Shown: positions 50,292 to 58,591, numbered from the stretch's first letter. The stretch is DNA of 64,000 nucleotides from JALZMG01 sp963844175 (GCA_963844175.1 CAWJNE010000019.1:1-64000), one strand, 5' to 3'. The notes: a model not told the origin generated them from the letters alone. Numbers and translations: made by a program.

Positions 50292-51380
50292 TTAGACGTT
50301 GAAGCGGAACTCCATCACGTCGCCGTCGCGGGCGACGTAGTCCTTGCCCTCGAGGCGGAGCTTGCCGACCTCCTTGGCTTTGGTCCAGGAGCCGAGGTCG
50401 AGCAGCTCCTGCCAGTCGATCACCTCGGCGCGGATGAAGCCGCGCTGGAAGTCGGTGTGGATCCGTCCGGCGCACTGCGGTGCCGTCGATCCCTCGACGA
50501 ACGTCCAGGCCCGGCTCTCCTTGTCTCCCGTCGTGAGGAACGTGCGCAGGCCGAGGAGGTGGTAGGCGCTGCGGACCATCCGGAACAGCGCGCCCTCGCC
50601 GAGGCCCAGGCCGGTCAACACCTCGGCCCGTTCGACCGGGTCCTCGATCGCCGCCGCCTCCGCCTCCAGCTGCACGCACATGCCGATCGTCTCGACGTCC
50701 TCGCCGGCGTCGGTCAGCTCGGCGCGCACCACCGCTTCGAGCTCGGGGATCCTGTCGAGGTCGTCCTCACCGACGTTGACCACAGCGAGAACGCGTCGGT
50801 TGGTCAGCAGGAAGTGCGGCGCCAGGGTCGCCCGATGGTCAGCGTTGAGCCCGGCCCGGTAGAGGGGGCGGCCCTCGGCCAGCGCGTCGTTGGCGGCCTG
50901 GAGGGCGGCCAACTCGTCGCCGAGCGAGCGGTCGAGCTTGGACTGGCGCTGCACCTGGGAGAGCCGCTTCTCGACCGTCTCGAGGTCGGCCAAGGCCAGC
51001 TCCAGCTCCAGGACCCTGAGGTGCTCCAGCGGGTCGGACGGTCCCGTCACGTCGTCGTCGACGAAGGCACGCAGGACGAAGACGATGGCATCGACCTCGC
51101 GGATGTTGGCGAGGAAGCGGTTGCCGAGGCCTTCGCCCTTGCTGGCGCCTTCGACCAGGCCGCCGATGTCGACGACCTCGACGGCTGCGTGCACGACGTT
51201 GCGGCTGGCCGACATCTCGGCCAGCCGGTCGAGTCGTTCGTCCGGCACCTTGGCGACGCCGATGTTGGGGTCCTTGGTGGCGAAGGCGTAGGGGGCGGCC
51301 AGGGCGCCACCGCCCGTCAACGCGTTGTAGAGCGAGCTCTTGCCGGCGTTGGGGAGGCCGACCAGGCCGAATCGCTCCAT
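50292..51380 (-). CDS. ychF: YchF/OLA1-family redox-regulated ATPase
   Basis: 362-aa Obg-like P-loop protein. GLPNAGKSSLYNALT at residue 8 is the Walker A, DIGGLVEGASKGEGLGN the switch region, and the C-terminal TGS domain contains DFQRGFIRAEVI and YVARDGDVMEFRFNV. YchF binds ribosomes and prefers ATP over GTP. ATG 51380. Single gene between the hydrolase and a sugar isomerase. TAGCCT ten bases before the ATG may be its -10. Confidence 0.95.
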   Translation of the reverse strand: MERFGLVGLPNAGKSSLYNALTGGGALAAPYAFATKDPNIGVAKVPDERLDRLAEMSASRNVVHAAVEVVDIGGLVEGASKGEGLGNRFLANIREVDAIVFVLRAFVDDDVTGPSDPLEHLRVLELELALADLETVEKRLSQVQRQSKLDRSLGDELAALQAANDALAEGRPLYRAGLNADHRATLAPHFLLTNRRVLAVVNVGEDDLDRIPELEAVVRAELTDAGEDVETIGMCVQLEAEAAAIEDPVERAEVLTGLGLGEGALFRMVRSAYHLLGLRTFLTTGDKESRAWTFVEGSTAPQCAGRIHTDFQRGFIRAEVIDWQELLDLGSWTKAKEVGKLRLEGKDYVARDGDVMEFRFNV

Positions 51381-51393
51381 CGGCCGGCCGAGG

Positions 51394-52182
51394 CTATCGA
51401 GCGCCGTCGACCATGGCCCGGGAGGCGGCCAGCACGACCCGGGCCCGCTCGACGGCGTCGGGGTAGCCCGTGCGCAGCGCGGCCGAGCGCAGCTCCATGC
51501 TGAACGGCGTCGACGGGGGGAGCACCGACATCAGGTCGTCGAGGGGGAGCGCGCCGTCACCGGGCAGCAGGCGGCCGTCGAGGGCTTCGGCCACGAGGCC
51601 GTCCTGGGGTGGCCGCGCCGCCGGCGCGTCGCAGAGCTGGGCGTAGGGGAGCAGCGCCGGGTCGAGGGCGGCGACGTCGGCCGGTACACCTCCAGCCCGG
51701 TCGAGGTGGAGGGCGTCGACGAGCACGCCACCGGCGGGATGACCGGCGGCCTGGACCACTCCGACGGCGTCGGCGAGCGTGCGCACGGTCGTGAAGCGCA
51801 TGAACTCGAGGACCGGGCGGACGCCGACCGTGTCGGCGTGGCCGCACAGCTCGGCGAACTGGGCGGCGGTGCGGGCGAGGTCCGGATCGAGGCTGATCGT
51901 CAGCACGAACTCGGCGCCGACGTCGGCGGCGATGTCGACCACGCGTTTGGGGTCGTCGAGCGAGCGGTCGGCGGCGAGCCGGATGACCTCGGCGTCGAGA
52001 GCGCGCAGCCCGGTGTCGGCGAGGCGGGTGCGCACGTCGGCGGCCACCGCGGGTGTCCACGTCGCCAGATCGACCCACACACCCGAGGCGTCGAACCCGG
52101 CCGCGGCGGCGGCCGACACGGTGTCCGGCGGCGAGCACTCCGGCACCGTCCCCGCCGCCAACGACAACCGGTGGGCTCCCAC
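51394..52182 (-). CDS. Sugar phosphate isomerase/epimerase-like TIM-barrel protein
   Basis: 262 aa of the AP-endonuclease-2/xylose-isomerase-like fold. Repeating strands include VLTISLDPDLARTA, VRPVLEFMRF with the metal Glu, VLVDALHLDRAGG and LLPYAQLCDAPA, and a final SMELRS with the last metal ligand. Substrate unknown. GTG 52182 is the first in-frame start; no clear Shine-Dalgarno. It is 13 bases upstream of ychF and the two are probably co-transcribed. Confidence 0.78.
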   Translation of the reverse strand: MGAHRLSLAAGTVPECSPPDTVSAAAAAGFDASGVWVDLATWTPAVAADVRTRLADTGLRALDAEVIRLAADRSLDDPKRVVDIAADVGAEFVLTISLDPDLARTAAQFAELCGHADTVGVRPVLEFMRFTTVRTLADAVGVVQAAGHPAGGVLVDALHLDRAGGVPADVAALDPALLPYAQLCDAPAARPPQDGLVAEALDGRLLPGDGALPLDDLMSVLPPSTPFSMELRSAALRTGYPDAVERARVVLAASRAMVDGAR

Positions 52183-52270
52183 GTCGTGCAGCCTGCCCCT
52201 TGGCCGGTTCTGACGACGATCCGGGCTGGATTCCCGCCCCGATCCAGGCGCGGAATGCCATCGTGGGGTC

Positions 52271-52645
52271 ATGGCGTCGCGGCTGGAGCAGCTCGTCGAG
52301 TCGCTCGAGCTCGATGGCGGCGAGCACGTCCTCGAGGTCGGGTTCGGGCACGGTGTGGCGGCGACGCTGGTGCTGGAGCGGCTGACGACGGGCACGTACA
52401 CGGGCGTCGACCGGTCGGCGAAGATGGTCGCCGCGGCGGTGCGGCGCAACCGCGATGCCGTCGACGCCGGGCGGGCCCGGTTCCTGGAGGCGTCGTTCGC
52501 CGACGCCGACCTGCCCAGCGGCGGCTTCGACGTGATCTTCTCCGCCCGCGTCGTGGCGATGTTCCGCCCGCCCGAGCAGGCGCTGGCCCAGCGGCTCGTG
52601 CGCGCCGGCGGCCGCCTCATCCTGGCCCACGACGCCCCGCCGTGA
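52271..52645 (+). CDS. Small class I SAM-dependent methyltransferase-like protein
   Basis: 124 aa, shorter than a typical methyltransferase. The SAM motif HVLEVGFGHGVAATL near residue 18 and the acidic loop VDRSAKM are present, as are later strands FDVIFSARVVAMF and AGGRLILAHD. Substrate unknown. ATG 52271 follows CATCGT by six bases. Overlaps nothing; converges on the DUF3291 gene. Confidence 0.7.
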   Translation: MASRLEQLVESLELDGGEHVLEVGFGHGVAATLVLERLTTGTYTGVDRSAKMVAAAVRRNRDAVDAGRARFLEASFADADLPSGGFDVIFSARVVAMFRPPEQALAQRLVRAGGRLILAHDAPP

Positions 52646-52661
52646 CCGTTCAGGGCGCGGG

Positions 52662-53132
52662 TCAGTGCGCCGTTGCGGTGGTTGGCGACGGAAAGGGGTC
52701 GCGCAGGCTGAAGGCGTCGGGGGTTGGGCCGTCGCGGTGCAGGCGGTCGAGGCGCTCGATGGCGTCGTCGACGCTGGGCATGGCGCCGGCGGCGACCCAC
52801 CAGCACACCAGCGAGGCTTCCTCCATCCGCTCGAACCACGCTCGCCGGCGGCGCAGGAAGTCGGTGTGGCTGGTGCGGAACACGAAATCGCGCAGTGCGT
52901 CCGGCGACTCCCAGACCGACAGGTTGATGATCATCAGCGGGTCGTCGTAGGCCCGCACGTAGCTGGACGACTGCCCCGAATCGTCCTGCAACCGCCACAC
53001 GAACCCCGGTGACGATTCGGCCAGCGCGTTGACCATGTCCAACGCGTCGACGAACGGGGCCGTGTCGGGGTGGTCCAGCGGCTGGCGCAGGCGAGCGATG
53101 TTGAACTCGGCCAGCTGCCAGGAGGTCACCAT
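52662..53132 (-). CDS. DUF3291 family protein
   Basis: 156 aa, a dimeric alpha/beta-barrel-like fold. Typical blocks are QLAEFNIARLRQPLDHP near the N-terminus, ALAESSPGFVWRLQDD, and WESPDALRDFVFRT, followed by WWVAAGAMPSVDDAIERL. Function of the family is unknown. ATG 53132. The element at 53136 with repeat ends begins four bases upstream. Confidence 0.82.
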   Translation of the reverse strand: MVTSWQLAEFNIARLRQPLDHPDTAPFVDALDMVNALAESSPGFVWRLQDDSGQSSSYVRAYDDPLMIINLSVWESPDALRDFVFRTSHTDFLRRRRAWFERMEEASLVCWWVAAGAMPSVDDAIERLDRLHRDGPTPDAFSLRDPFPSPTTATAH

Positions 53133-53135
53133 GTC

Positions 53136-53194
53136 GATCGTTCGCTCGTCCAGTGGGGCACTGGTGCCGTGCTGGACGTGGGACGCTCGCTCAC
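53136..53194. repeat. Dispersed element with GATCGTTCGCTCG and GACGCTCGCTCACA ends, copy 2
   Basis: Same end motifs as 43798, here between the divergent DUF3291 and PHP genes. TACCCT at about 53213 is seven bases before the PHP gene GTG, a possible leaderless -10. Confidence 0.4.
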
Positions 53195-53225
53195 ACCGTC
53201 AGGGTATGCGCCTACCCTGGCCGGC

Positions 53226-54239
53226 GTGACGCCCTCGGAAGCACTGGATCGTGTCGTCCACTACCTCGACCGGGCCCACGACAAGGGCTTCAAGGCCAAG
53301 GCCTTCGTCCGGGCGCGCGACGTCGTGCGGTCGACCGACCCGGCTGAGCTGGCCGAACGGGCGGCCGCCGGCACGCTGACCAAGCTCGACGGCATCGGCG
53401 ACTCGACCGCCGCCGTGATCACCGAGGCCCTGAACGGCGAGATCCCGCAGTACTTGGCCCGGCTGGAAGCGGCGACGCAGGTCCCGATCACGCCCGAGGG
53501 GCAGCGCTACCGGGACGCCCTGCGCGGCGACTGCCACCTCCACTCGACGTGGAGCGACGGTGGCGCACCCATCGAGGACATGGCGGCGACGGCCCGAGCC
53601 CTCGGCCACGAGTACATGGTCCTGACCGACCACTCGGCCCGGCTGACGATCGCCCACGGCCTCGACCGGGACCGGCTGGAGCGCCAGCTGGCCGACATCG
53701 ACGCGCTGAACGCCGGCTTCGACGACTTCCGCATCCTCACCGGCATGGAGGTCGACATCTTCGAGGACGGCGGCCTCGACCTCGACGACGACCTCCTCGA
53801 GCGGCTCGACGTCGTCGTCGCCAGCGTCCACTCCAAGCTGCGCATGGAGCGCCAGCAGATGACCGAGCGGATGATCATGGCCGTCGCCAACCCGCACGTG
53901 GACATCCTCGGCCACTGCACCGGGCGGATGATCGGCAAGCGCCCGCCCTCGACGTTCGACGCCGACTACGTGTTCGCCGCCTGCAAGCAGTTCGGCACGG
54001 CCGTCGAGATCAACTGCCGTCCCGAGCGGCTCGACCCTCCCCGTGAGCTGCTCGACCTGGCCGTCGATTTCGGGTGCTGGTTCTCGATCGACACCGACGC
54101 CCACGCCACCGGTCAGCTGGAGTGGCAGCCCCTCGGTTGCGACCGGGCGGCCGAACGGCAGGTCCCGATCGACCGCGTGATCAACACGATGTCGGCCGAC
54201 GACCTGCTCGCCTGGACGACGGCCTCGACGGGTGGCTGA
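53226..54239 (+). CDS. PolX-like helix-hairpin-helix plus PHP-domain hydrolase
   Basis: 337 aa. An N-terminal helical DNA-binding-like part with a hairpin (LTKLDGIGDSTAAVI) resembles the PolX 8-kDa domain; the polymerase domain is missing. The PHP metal site follows: GDCHLHSTWSDG near residue 103, VLTDHS, GMEVDIFEDG, VASVHSK, GHCTGR and SIDTDAHA. A 3'-5' exonuclease or phosphoesterase is probable. GTG 53226 is chosen because the preceding frame lies in the repeat. Overlaps the kinase-like gene by eight bases. Confidence 0.85.
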   Translation: MTPSEALDRVVHYLDRAHDKGFKAKAFVRARDVVRSTDPAELAERAAAGTLTKLDGIGDSTAAVITEALNGEIPQYLARLEAATQVPITPEGQRYRDALRGDCHLHSTWSDGGAPIEDMAATARALGHEYMVLTDHSARLTIAHGLDRDRLERQLADIDALNAGFDDFRILTGMEVDIFEDGGLDLDDDLLERLDVVVASVHSKLRMERQQMTERMIMAVANPHVDILGHCTGRMIGKRPPSTFDADYVFAACKQFGTAVEINCRPERLDPPRELLDLAVDFGCWFSIDTDAHATGQLEWQPLGCDRAAERQVPIDRVINTMSADDLLAWTTASTGG

Positions 54240-54930
54240 TCCCGGCCCGCTCCTCGGCACCGGGCGGGCTGCCCTCGTCTACGAACTCGGCGGCGACCGG
54301 GTCCTGCGCCGCTACCGCCGCCCTCCTCGCCCCGGTCTGACCGAGCGCGAGGCGGCGGTGATGACCTACCTGCGGCGGCAGGGATACCCGGTCCCCGAGG
54401 TGTTCGACGCCGACGGCGCGGACCTCGTGATGGAGCGCTTGCACGGCACCACGATGCTCAGCGACCTCGAGTCGCACCCCTGGCGGGCGGATCGCCACGC
54501 TGCGACGTGGGCCGAGCTGGTCGGCCGACTGGCGACGGTCCCGGTGGGTGACCTCGAGACGGCCGGTGTGCCCGTGCGCTTCGGTGCGCCCGACGGCGTC
54601 CTGCACCTCGACTTCCACCCGGACAACGTGATGCTGACGCCCAACGGTCCGGTCGTGTTCGACTGGTCCAACGCCTCGCTCGGCCCGCCGGCGGCCGAGG
54701 TCGCCCAAGCGTGGATCATCAGCGCTTCGAGCAGCGTCGACGGCCCGCGATGGAAGCGCGCCGTCGTGGGCGTGCTCCGCCGCCGGTTCATCGCCCAGTT
54801 CCTCCGCGCCAGCGACCGCGCCGCGGCCGAGGCGATCCTGCCCGTCGTCGCCGCCTACCGGCTCGAGGATCCGAACGTCCGTCCCGAGGAGGCCGCCCGC
54901 ATCCACGCCCTCCTCGCCGACCCCTCCTGA
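54232..54930 (+). CDS. Aminoglycoside-phosphotransferase-like small-molecule kinase
   Basis: 232 aa, compact for the APH/choline-kinase fold. Seen are GRAALVYELGGDRVLRRY, the catalytic HLDFHPDNVML loop near residue 123 with Asp and Asn, and VVFDWSNA as the metal Asp. GTG 54232 overlaps the PHP stop, so the pair is coupled. Substrate unknown. The stop is followed after one base by the perfect palindrome at 54932. Confidence 0.78.
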   Translation: MADPGPLLGTGRAALVYELGGDRVLRRYRRPPRPGLTEREAAVMTYLRRQGYPVPEVFDADGADLVMERLHGTTMLSDLESHPWRADRHAATWAELVGRLATVPVGDLETAGVPVRFGAPDGVLHLDFHPDNVMLTPNGPVVFDWSNASLGPPAAEVAQAWIISASSSVDGPRWKRAVVGVLRRRFIAQFLRASDRAAAEAILPVVAAYRLEDPNVRPEEAARIHALLADPS

Positions 54931-54931
54931 C

Positions 54932-54983
54932 CGTTTACGTCCGGATCCTGGTCGCACGTGCGACCAGGATCCGGACGTAAACG
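54932..54983. repeat. Palindrome P3, perfect 52-bp inverted repeat between convergent genes
   Basis: Two 26-base arms are exact reverse complements with the centre GCAC/GTGC. Its central 20 bases, CTGGTCGCACGTGCGACCAG, differ from the P1/P2 core at only three positions. It lies in the 56-bp gap between convergent genes, so it may terminate both; there is no T-tract. Confidence 0.92.
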
Positions 54984-54986
54984 AGG

Positions 54987-56144
54987 TCACGCGCCGGCGA
55001 GGGCGGCGTAGGCGGTGAGGAGCAGGACGGCGCCGCGCTGATCGCCGACGGTGCCCTCGCCCATCTTGTTCATCACGTACGAGAAGCTGAGGCGAGCGTC
55101 GCAGTCGATGATCGCCAGGGACCCGCCCCAACCACCCCAGAAGCAGGCCTTCTCGTTCGGGCTGATCGGCAGCTCCGGGGTCGGCAACCCGAACCCGATG
55201 CCGTGGCGCACGACCATCGGCAGCACGAGGTCCTGGCCGTTGCACTGCTCGTCCCACACGATGTCGACACCGGCCTGCGACAGCAGCCGCGTCCCGTTGG
55301 CCTCCCCACCACACGCCATGGGGGTGTGCACCAGCGCCACGGCCCGAGCGTTGCCGTGCCCGCCGGCGGCGGGGATCTCGGCCCGCCGCCACGGGATCGT
55401 CGCCGACGCGGATGCGTCGAGCATCGGGTTGAGGAACGTGCGCATGGCGATCGAGTTGTGGTCGACCCCCTCGACCGACAACGGCATCGTCGGCGGGATG
55501 ACGTGCGCCACCCGGCTGTCGTGCTCGGCCGCCGTGCCGATGTGGAAGTCGACGCCCAGCGGCCCGGTGATCTCGGCAGCGACGAACTCGCCGATCGTCT
55601 GCCCCGTGATGCGCCGCACCACCTCGCCCTCGAGGAACCCCTGGGTGACGGCGTGGTAGCCGGACGCCGTGCCCGGCTCCCACCACGGCTCCTGGGCGGC
55701 CAGCAGCGAGGTGACCTTCTCCCAGTCGTAGAGGTCGTCGACCGTGATCGGCTCCTGGAAGCCGGACAGCCCCGCCGTGTGGCTCATCAGGTGGCGGACC
55801 TCGATGTCTTCTTTGCCGCCGGCGGCGAACTCGGGCCAGTACTTCGACACCCGCCCGTAGGGGTCGAGCTCGCCCCGGTCGGCGAGCACCAGGCAGGCCA
55901 GCGCCGACACCGTCTTGGTCGTCGACCAGACGTTGACGATCGTGTCCCGCTCCCACGGCACCCGTTGCGCCGCGTCGGTGTCGACCCGCCCACCCCACAG
56001 GTCGACGACCAGCTCGCCGTCGAGCGTGATCGCCACCGATGCGCCGTCGTCGAACATTATCCCGTCGTCGCGCTCGGTGAAGTTGGCGGCGAAGGCGTCG
56101 CGCACTGCGCTGAACCGGTCGTCACACGTTCCGTGGATCTCCAT
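54987..56144 (-). CDS. Family VIII esterase-like serine hydrolase (beta-lactamase fold)
   Basis: 385 aa, no signal peptide. Nucleophile motif STTK near residue 76, Tyr in the second motif (YHAVTQG), and GWGGS where beta-lactamases have HTG; this last form is typical of family VIII carboxylesterases such as EstB. Cytoplasmic ester hydrolysis is inferred. TACGGT is six bases before the ATG at 56144, with no Shine-Dalgarno, as in other leaderless genes here. Divergent from glutathione peroxidase. Confidence 0.85.
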   Translation of the reverse strand: MEIHGTCDDRFSAVRDAFAANFTERDDGIMFDDGASVAITLDGELVVDLWGGRVDTDAAQRVPWERDTIVNVWSTTKTVSALACLVLADRGELDPYGRVSKYWPEFAAGGKEDIEVRHLMSHTAGLSGFQEPITVDDLYDWEKVTSLLAAQEPWWEPGTASGYHAVTQGFLEGEVVRRITGQTIGEFVAAEITGPLGVDFHIGTAAEHDSRVAHVIPPTMPLSVEGVDHNSIAMRTFLNPMLDASASATIPWRRAEIPAAGGHGNARAVALVHTPMACGGEANGTRLLSQAGVDIVWDEQCNGQDLVLPMVVRHGIGFGLPTPELPISPNEKACFWGGWGGSLAIIDCDARLSFSYVMNKMGEGTVGDQRGAVLLLTAYAALAGA

Positions 56145-56150
56145 CTCCGG

Positions 56151-56156
56151 ACCGTA
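56151..56156 (-). promoter_or_regulatory. Leaderless -10 element TACGGT
   Basis: On the minus strand TACGGT is followed by CCGGAG and the ATG at 56144. The overlapping plus-strand TAACTT could serve the divergent peroxidase gene. Confidence 0.45.
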
Positions 56157-56168
56157 ACTTGAGCGTCC

Positions 56169-56654
56169 ATGTCGATCTTCACCCACCCGATCAAGACGCT
56201 GCGCGGCGACCCGACCACCCTGGCCGAGCACGAGGGCGAGACGCTCCTGCTCGTCAACGTGGCGTCGAAGTGCGGGCTGACCCCGCAGTACACCGGCCTG
56301 GAGCAGCTGCAGCAGACCTACGCCGACCGTGGATTCAGCGTGCTCGGCTTCCCGTGCAACCAGTTCGGCGGGCAGGAGCCCGGCAGCGCTGAGGACATCG
56401 AGACGTTCTGCTCGACCACGTACGGCGTGTCGTTCCCGATGTACGAGAAGATCGACGTCAACGGCGGTGACCGGCACCCCATCTACACCGAGCTCACAGC
56501 GGTCGCCGACGACGAGGGCCACGACGGCGACATCCGCTGGAACTTCGAGAAGTTCCTCGTCGATCCGCAGGGCAACGTGACCCGCTTCAGCCCGATGGTC
56601 GCCCCCGAGGACCCCAAGTTGGTCGCCGCCATCGAGGGCGCGCTGCCCGCCTGA
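56169..56654 (+). CDS. Glutathione/thioredoxin peroxidase
   Basis: 161 aa, thioredoxin fold. Peroxidatic Cys35 in NVASKCGLTPQ, Gln in GFPCNQFGGQEPG, and Trp/Asn in RWNFEKFLVD form the known catalytic tetrad. A second cysteine in the CNQF block and one in TFCSTTYG fit the resolving cysteine of the thioredoxin-dependent bacterial type. Detoxifies hydroperoxides. ATG 56169; TAACTT eight bases upstream. Confidence 0.93.
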   Translation: MSIFTHPIKTLRGDPTTLAEHEGETLLLVNVASKCGLTPQYTGLEQLQQTYADRGFSVLGFPCNQFGGQEPGSAEDIETFCSTTYGVSFPMYEKIDVNGGDRHPIYTELTAVADDEGHDGDIRWNFEKFLVDPQGNVTRFSPMVAPEDPKLVAAIEGALPA

Positions 56655-56736
56655 GCCGGTCGCTCCGGCTGGCGAGCCGGCGTTTCGGAACTGCTACCGT
56701 CCGGCCGGCGGGCGCCTTATCACGAGAGGGAGATCA

Positions 56737-56967
56737 ATGGCAGACAGGCCTTCACCACGGATTCCGAAGAAGCACCTCGAGGTCCTTCAGAAGAGTGGAC
56801 TGATCAATCCAGATGTGACCTTGGAGCAGGTCATCAACGCAGCGGCTGAACTTGATGCACTCGTCACCGAGTCAGAGAACTCCGTCCCGACGTTGATCGG
56901 ACCGTTCTACGTGTACCACTCGATCGAAGCGATCGACGAGCTGACGAGTCCACGCCAGAAGAGCTAG
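56737..56967 (+). CDS. Short accessory protein of unknown function, first gene of a low-GC cassette
   Basis: 76 aa with a clear ribosome site (GAGAGGGAGATCA). Basic start (RIPKKHLEVLQK), a predicted helical stretch (VTLEQVINAAAELDAL), then PTLIGPFYVYHSIEAID and a charged end. No transmembrane helix and no cysteine. The two 60-base lines I counted inside it are 50% and 55% G+C, against 78% for a counted line in eno, so it is likely acquired. A precursor-peptide role is possible because of its size and position before a DUF6895-like gene, but nothing proves it. Confidence 0.65.
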   Translation: MADRPSPRIPKKHLEVLQKSGLINPDVTLEQVINAAAELDALVTESENSVPTLIGPFYVYHSIEAIDELTSPRQKS

Positions 56968-57020
56968 CACTCGCGCCGCACACGTCGACGCGGTCCTGCC
57001 ATCTTGGCCACGCCCGTTTG

Positions 57021-57884
57021 ATGGAGGCATTCCGGGCGGAATCGGCGGCGCTCCTCGCTTCCTGGGTCGATCGCCAGCTCGGCGAGTTCACGCCGTGGCA
57101 CGCGCCCGGCGAGACGACACCACGCTCGCTCCAGCGGTTCGCCGAGCTGGCGATCGCCTATGACGCGCTCGAGGGCTCACCGCTCGCGCTCTCCGCACCG
57201 GCGGCGAGGTGGAGGCCGTTCATCGTCGCTCAGCTCTCCGACCCGGCGTTCGGTGAGCTCGCTCGCCAGCGGTTGGATTGGGCGTGGGCCCTGCTGTTGC
57301 CGTACCTCGTGATGCGCAAGCGCGGGTACGTCGACGACTACCACGACGCGACGCTGTTGCTCTCCCGACGGGCCGGGTTTCCCGACGCGCTGGAGGTGGT
57401 CCCGTACCGAGCCCTCGACTACGCGTACTTCGCTGCGGCGTCCGGGCTCGGGACGTCGACGCAGAGCGCCGCCGTCCTGCTCGACCGCACGTTCGCCGCT
57501 CGGGCGTCCTGCCGCTACCTGATGAACCGGGAATCGACGTATGCGCTGACGCACACCGTCTTCTATGCGAGCTCCTTCGGTCGCGACGATGTCCCGCCGA
57601 GCATGATGCCCGGGGCGACCGCGCTCGTCGACAGCATGATCGTCGATTGCTGTGTGCGTAAGGAGTTCGATCTGCTCGGAGAGCTCCTGATATGCAGCAC
57701 GGTGCTGGCCGGCTGCCGGGAACATGTCAGGGACCTCGGGCGCTCGGTTTTCCAGACCGCGCTGCGGGATTCGGATTGCATCTTGCCGAATGGTGCGGTG
57801 AGGGACCGTACGTTTGATGATTGCTACCACCCGACGCTTGTAGGGCTGATCTTGTGTGCGTGCTTGGTACGGCCGAGCTCTTAG
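57021..57884 (+). CDS. DUF6895-like helical protein
   Basis: 287 aa, nearly all helix. The pattern LTHTVFYASSFGRDD, DLLGELLICSTVL and DDCYHPTLVGLILC agrees with my memory of DUF6895 (HT-FY-TDFG, elaborate helical, YHTTLVGL near the end), a family found in actinobacterial accessory loci. Its function is unknown. ATG 57021 is taken in preference to TTG 57018. It overlaps the next gene by about 30 bases. Its G+C falls to 57% in the line at 57781. Confidence 0.6.
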   Translation: MEAFRAESAALLASWVDRQLGEFTPWHAPGETTPRSLQRFAELAIAYDALEGSPLALSAPAARWRPFIVAQLSDPAFGELARQRLDWAWALLLPYLVMRKRGYVDDYHDATLLLSRRAGFPDALEVVPYRALDYAYFAAASGLGTSTQSAAVLLDRTFAARASCRYLMNRESTYALTHTVFYASSFGRDDVPPSMMPGATALVDSMIVDCCVRKEFDLLGELLICSTVLAGCREHVRDLGRSVFQTALRDSDCILPNGAVRDRTFDDCYHPTLVGLILCACLVRPSS

Positions 57885-58435
57885 CCCTGCTCGTCTCGTC
57901 TGCTCGAGCGACGATCGGATCGCTTCAGCACGCGGACTCGGACGAAGTGGCGGCGACGGCGACAGACCTCGAGGCGATGCTCGACGACTCGATCCCGGTG
58001 ATCTCGCCGCGCACCGTTGCCGTGGTCGACCAGATCGGTCCGCTGGCCCTCGTCGGTCGAGAGATCCGGTCGTATCCAACGCTGCTCGAGGAGTTGGCTG
58101 GACCGCCGCTCAACGTCGGGTGGGACGACGAGCTCGGATACCTCACCGCTGAATGCGCCCTGACGGCACTACGTCGAGACGAGGTTCAGGCCGCCCTGTC
58201 GATGCTCTTCATCTCCTCGCTGTGCGCCGCTCACGCTCCGGAGCCGGCAGCGGAGGCACTGGCGCACATCGTCGCGATGTCGGATGCACAGGGTGCGATC
58301 GGGTTGTTCGCCCAGGGCGCACGACGGACGGGGACGTCGGACGCTGCGCTGCCGGGCCTGCGTGCACGGTTCGGACTGATGTTCGCCAGCACGGTCGTCC
58401 AGGTGCATGGCACCTGGGGTCGCCCGCACACATGA
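57854..58435 (+). CDS. Helical protein of unknown function, third gene of the low-GC cassette
   Basis: 193 aa from GTG 57854. Mostly helical, with LLALLVSSARATIGSL at the start and an Ala-rich region VQAALSMLFISSLCAAHAPEPAAEAL. No family recognised. It overlaps the DUF6895-like gene, so the two are probably translated together and act together. GTG 57860 is an alternative start. No ribosome site is obvious; TAGGG lies about nine bases upstream. Confidence 0.55.
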   Translation: MCVLGTAELLALLVSSARATIGSLQHADSDEVAATATDLEAMLDDSIPVISPRTVAVVDQIGPLALVGREIRSYPTLLEELAGPPLNVGWDDELGYLTAECALTALRRDEVQAALSMLFISSLCAAHAPEPAAEALAHIVAMSDAQGAIGLFAQGARRTGTSDAALPGLRARFGLMFASTVVQVHGTWGRPHT

Positions 58436-58485
58436 GCGGCGCGGTGCACGGCGATGACCTGGGGTGATGTCCCGGGGTCGCACCG

Positions 58486-58491
58486 TAGGCT
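58486..58491 (+). promoter_or_regulatory. -10 element TAGGCT before the bL37-like gene
   Basis: TAGGCT precedes the ATG by eight bases with no Shine-Dalgarno sequence, fitting a leaderless message. Confidence 0.35.
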
Positions 58492-58499
58492 GGTCCGCT

Positions 58500-58586
58500 A
58501 TGTCGAAGAAGACCAAGAAGCGCAAGGCTCGGCTCCGCCGGTCCAAGGCCAACCACGGCAAGCGCCCCAACATGGGTCGCGGCTGA
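58500..58586 (+). CDS. Large ribosomal subunit protein bL37-like
   Basis: 28 aa, very basic: MSKKTKKRKARLRRS followed by KANHGKRPN. The KANHGKRPN ending is what I remember for the mycobacterial 24-residue protein bL37, which binds 23S rRNA. Four extra residues, MGRG, follow here. Too short for ordinary ORF callers. It lies five bases before the TTG start of the peptidase gene. Confidence 0.72.
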   Translation: MSKKTKKRKARLRRSKANHGKRPNMGRG

Positions 58587-58591
58587 GTCAC

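Noticed and set aside
56689..56736. Attachment site next to the low-GC cassette
   Set aside because: I looked for direct repeats at the cassette edges (about 56660 and 58440) and for a tRNA gene; none was found by eye.
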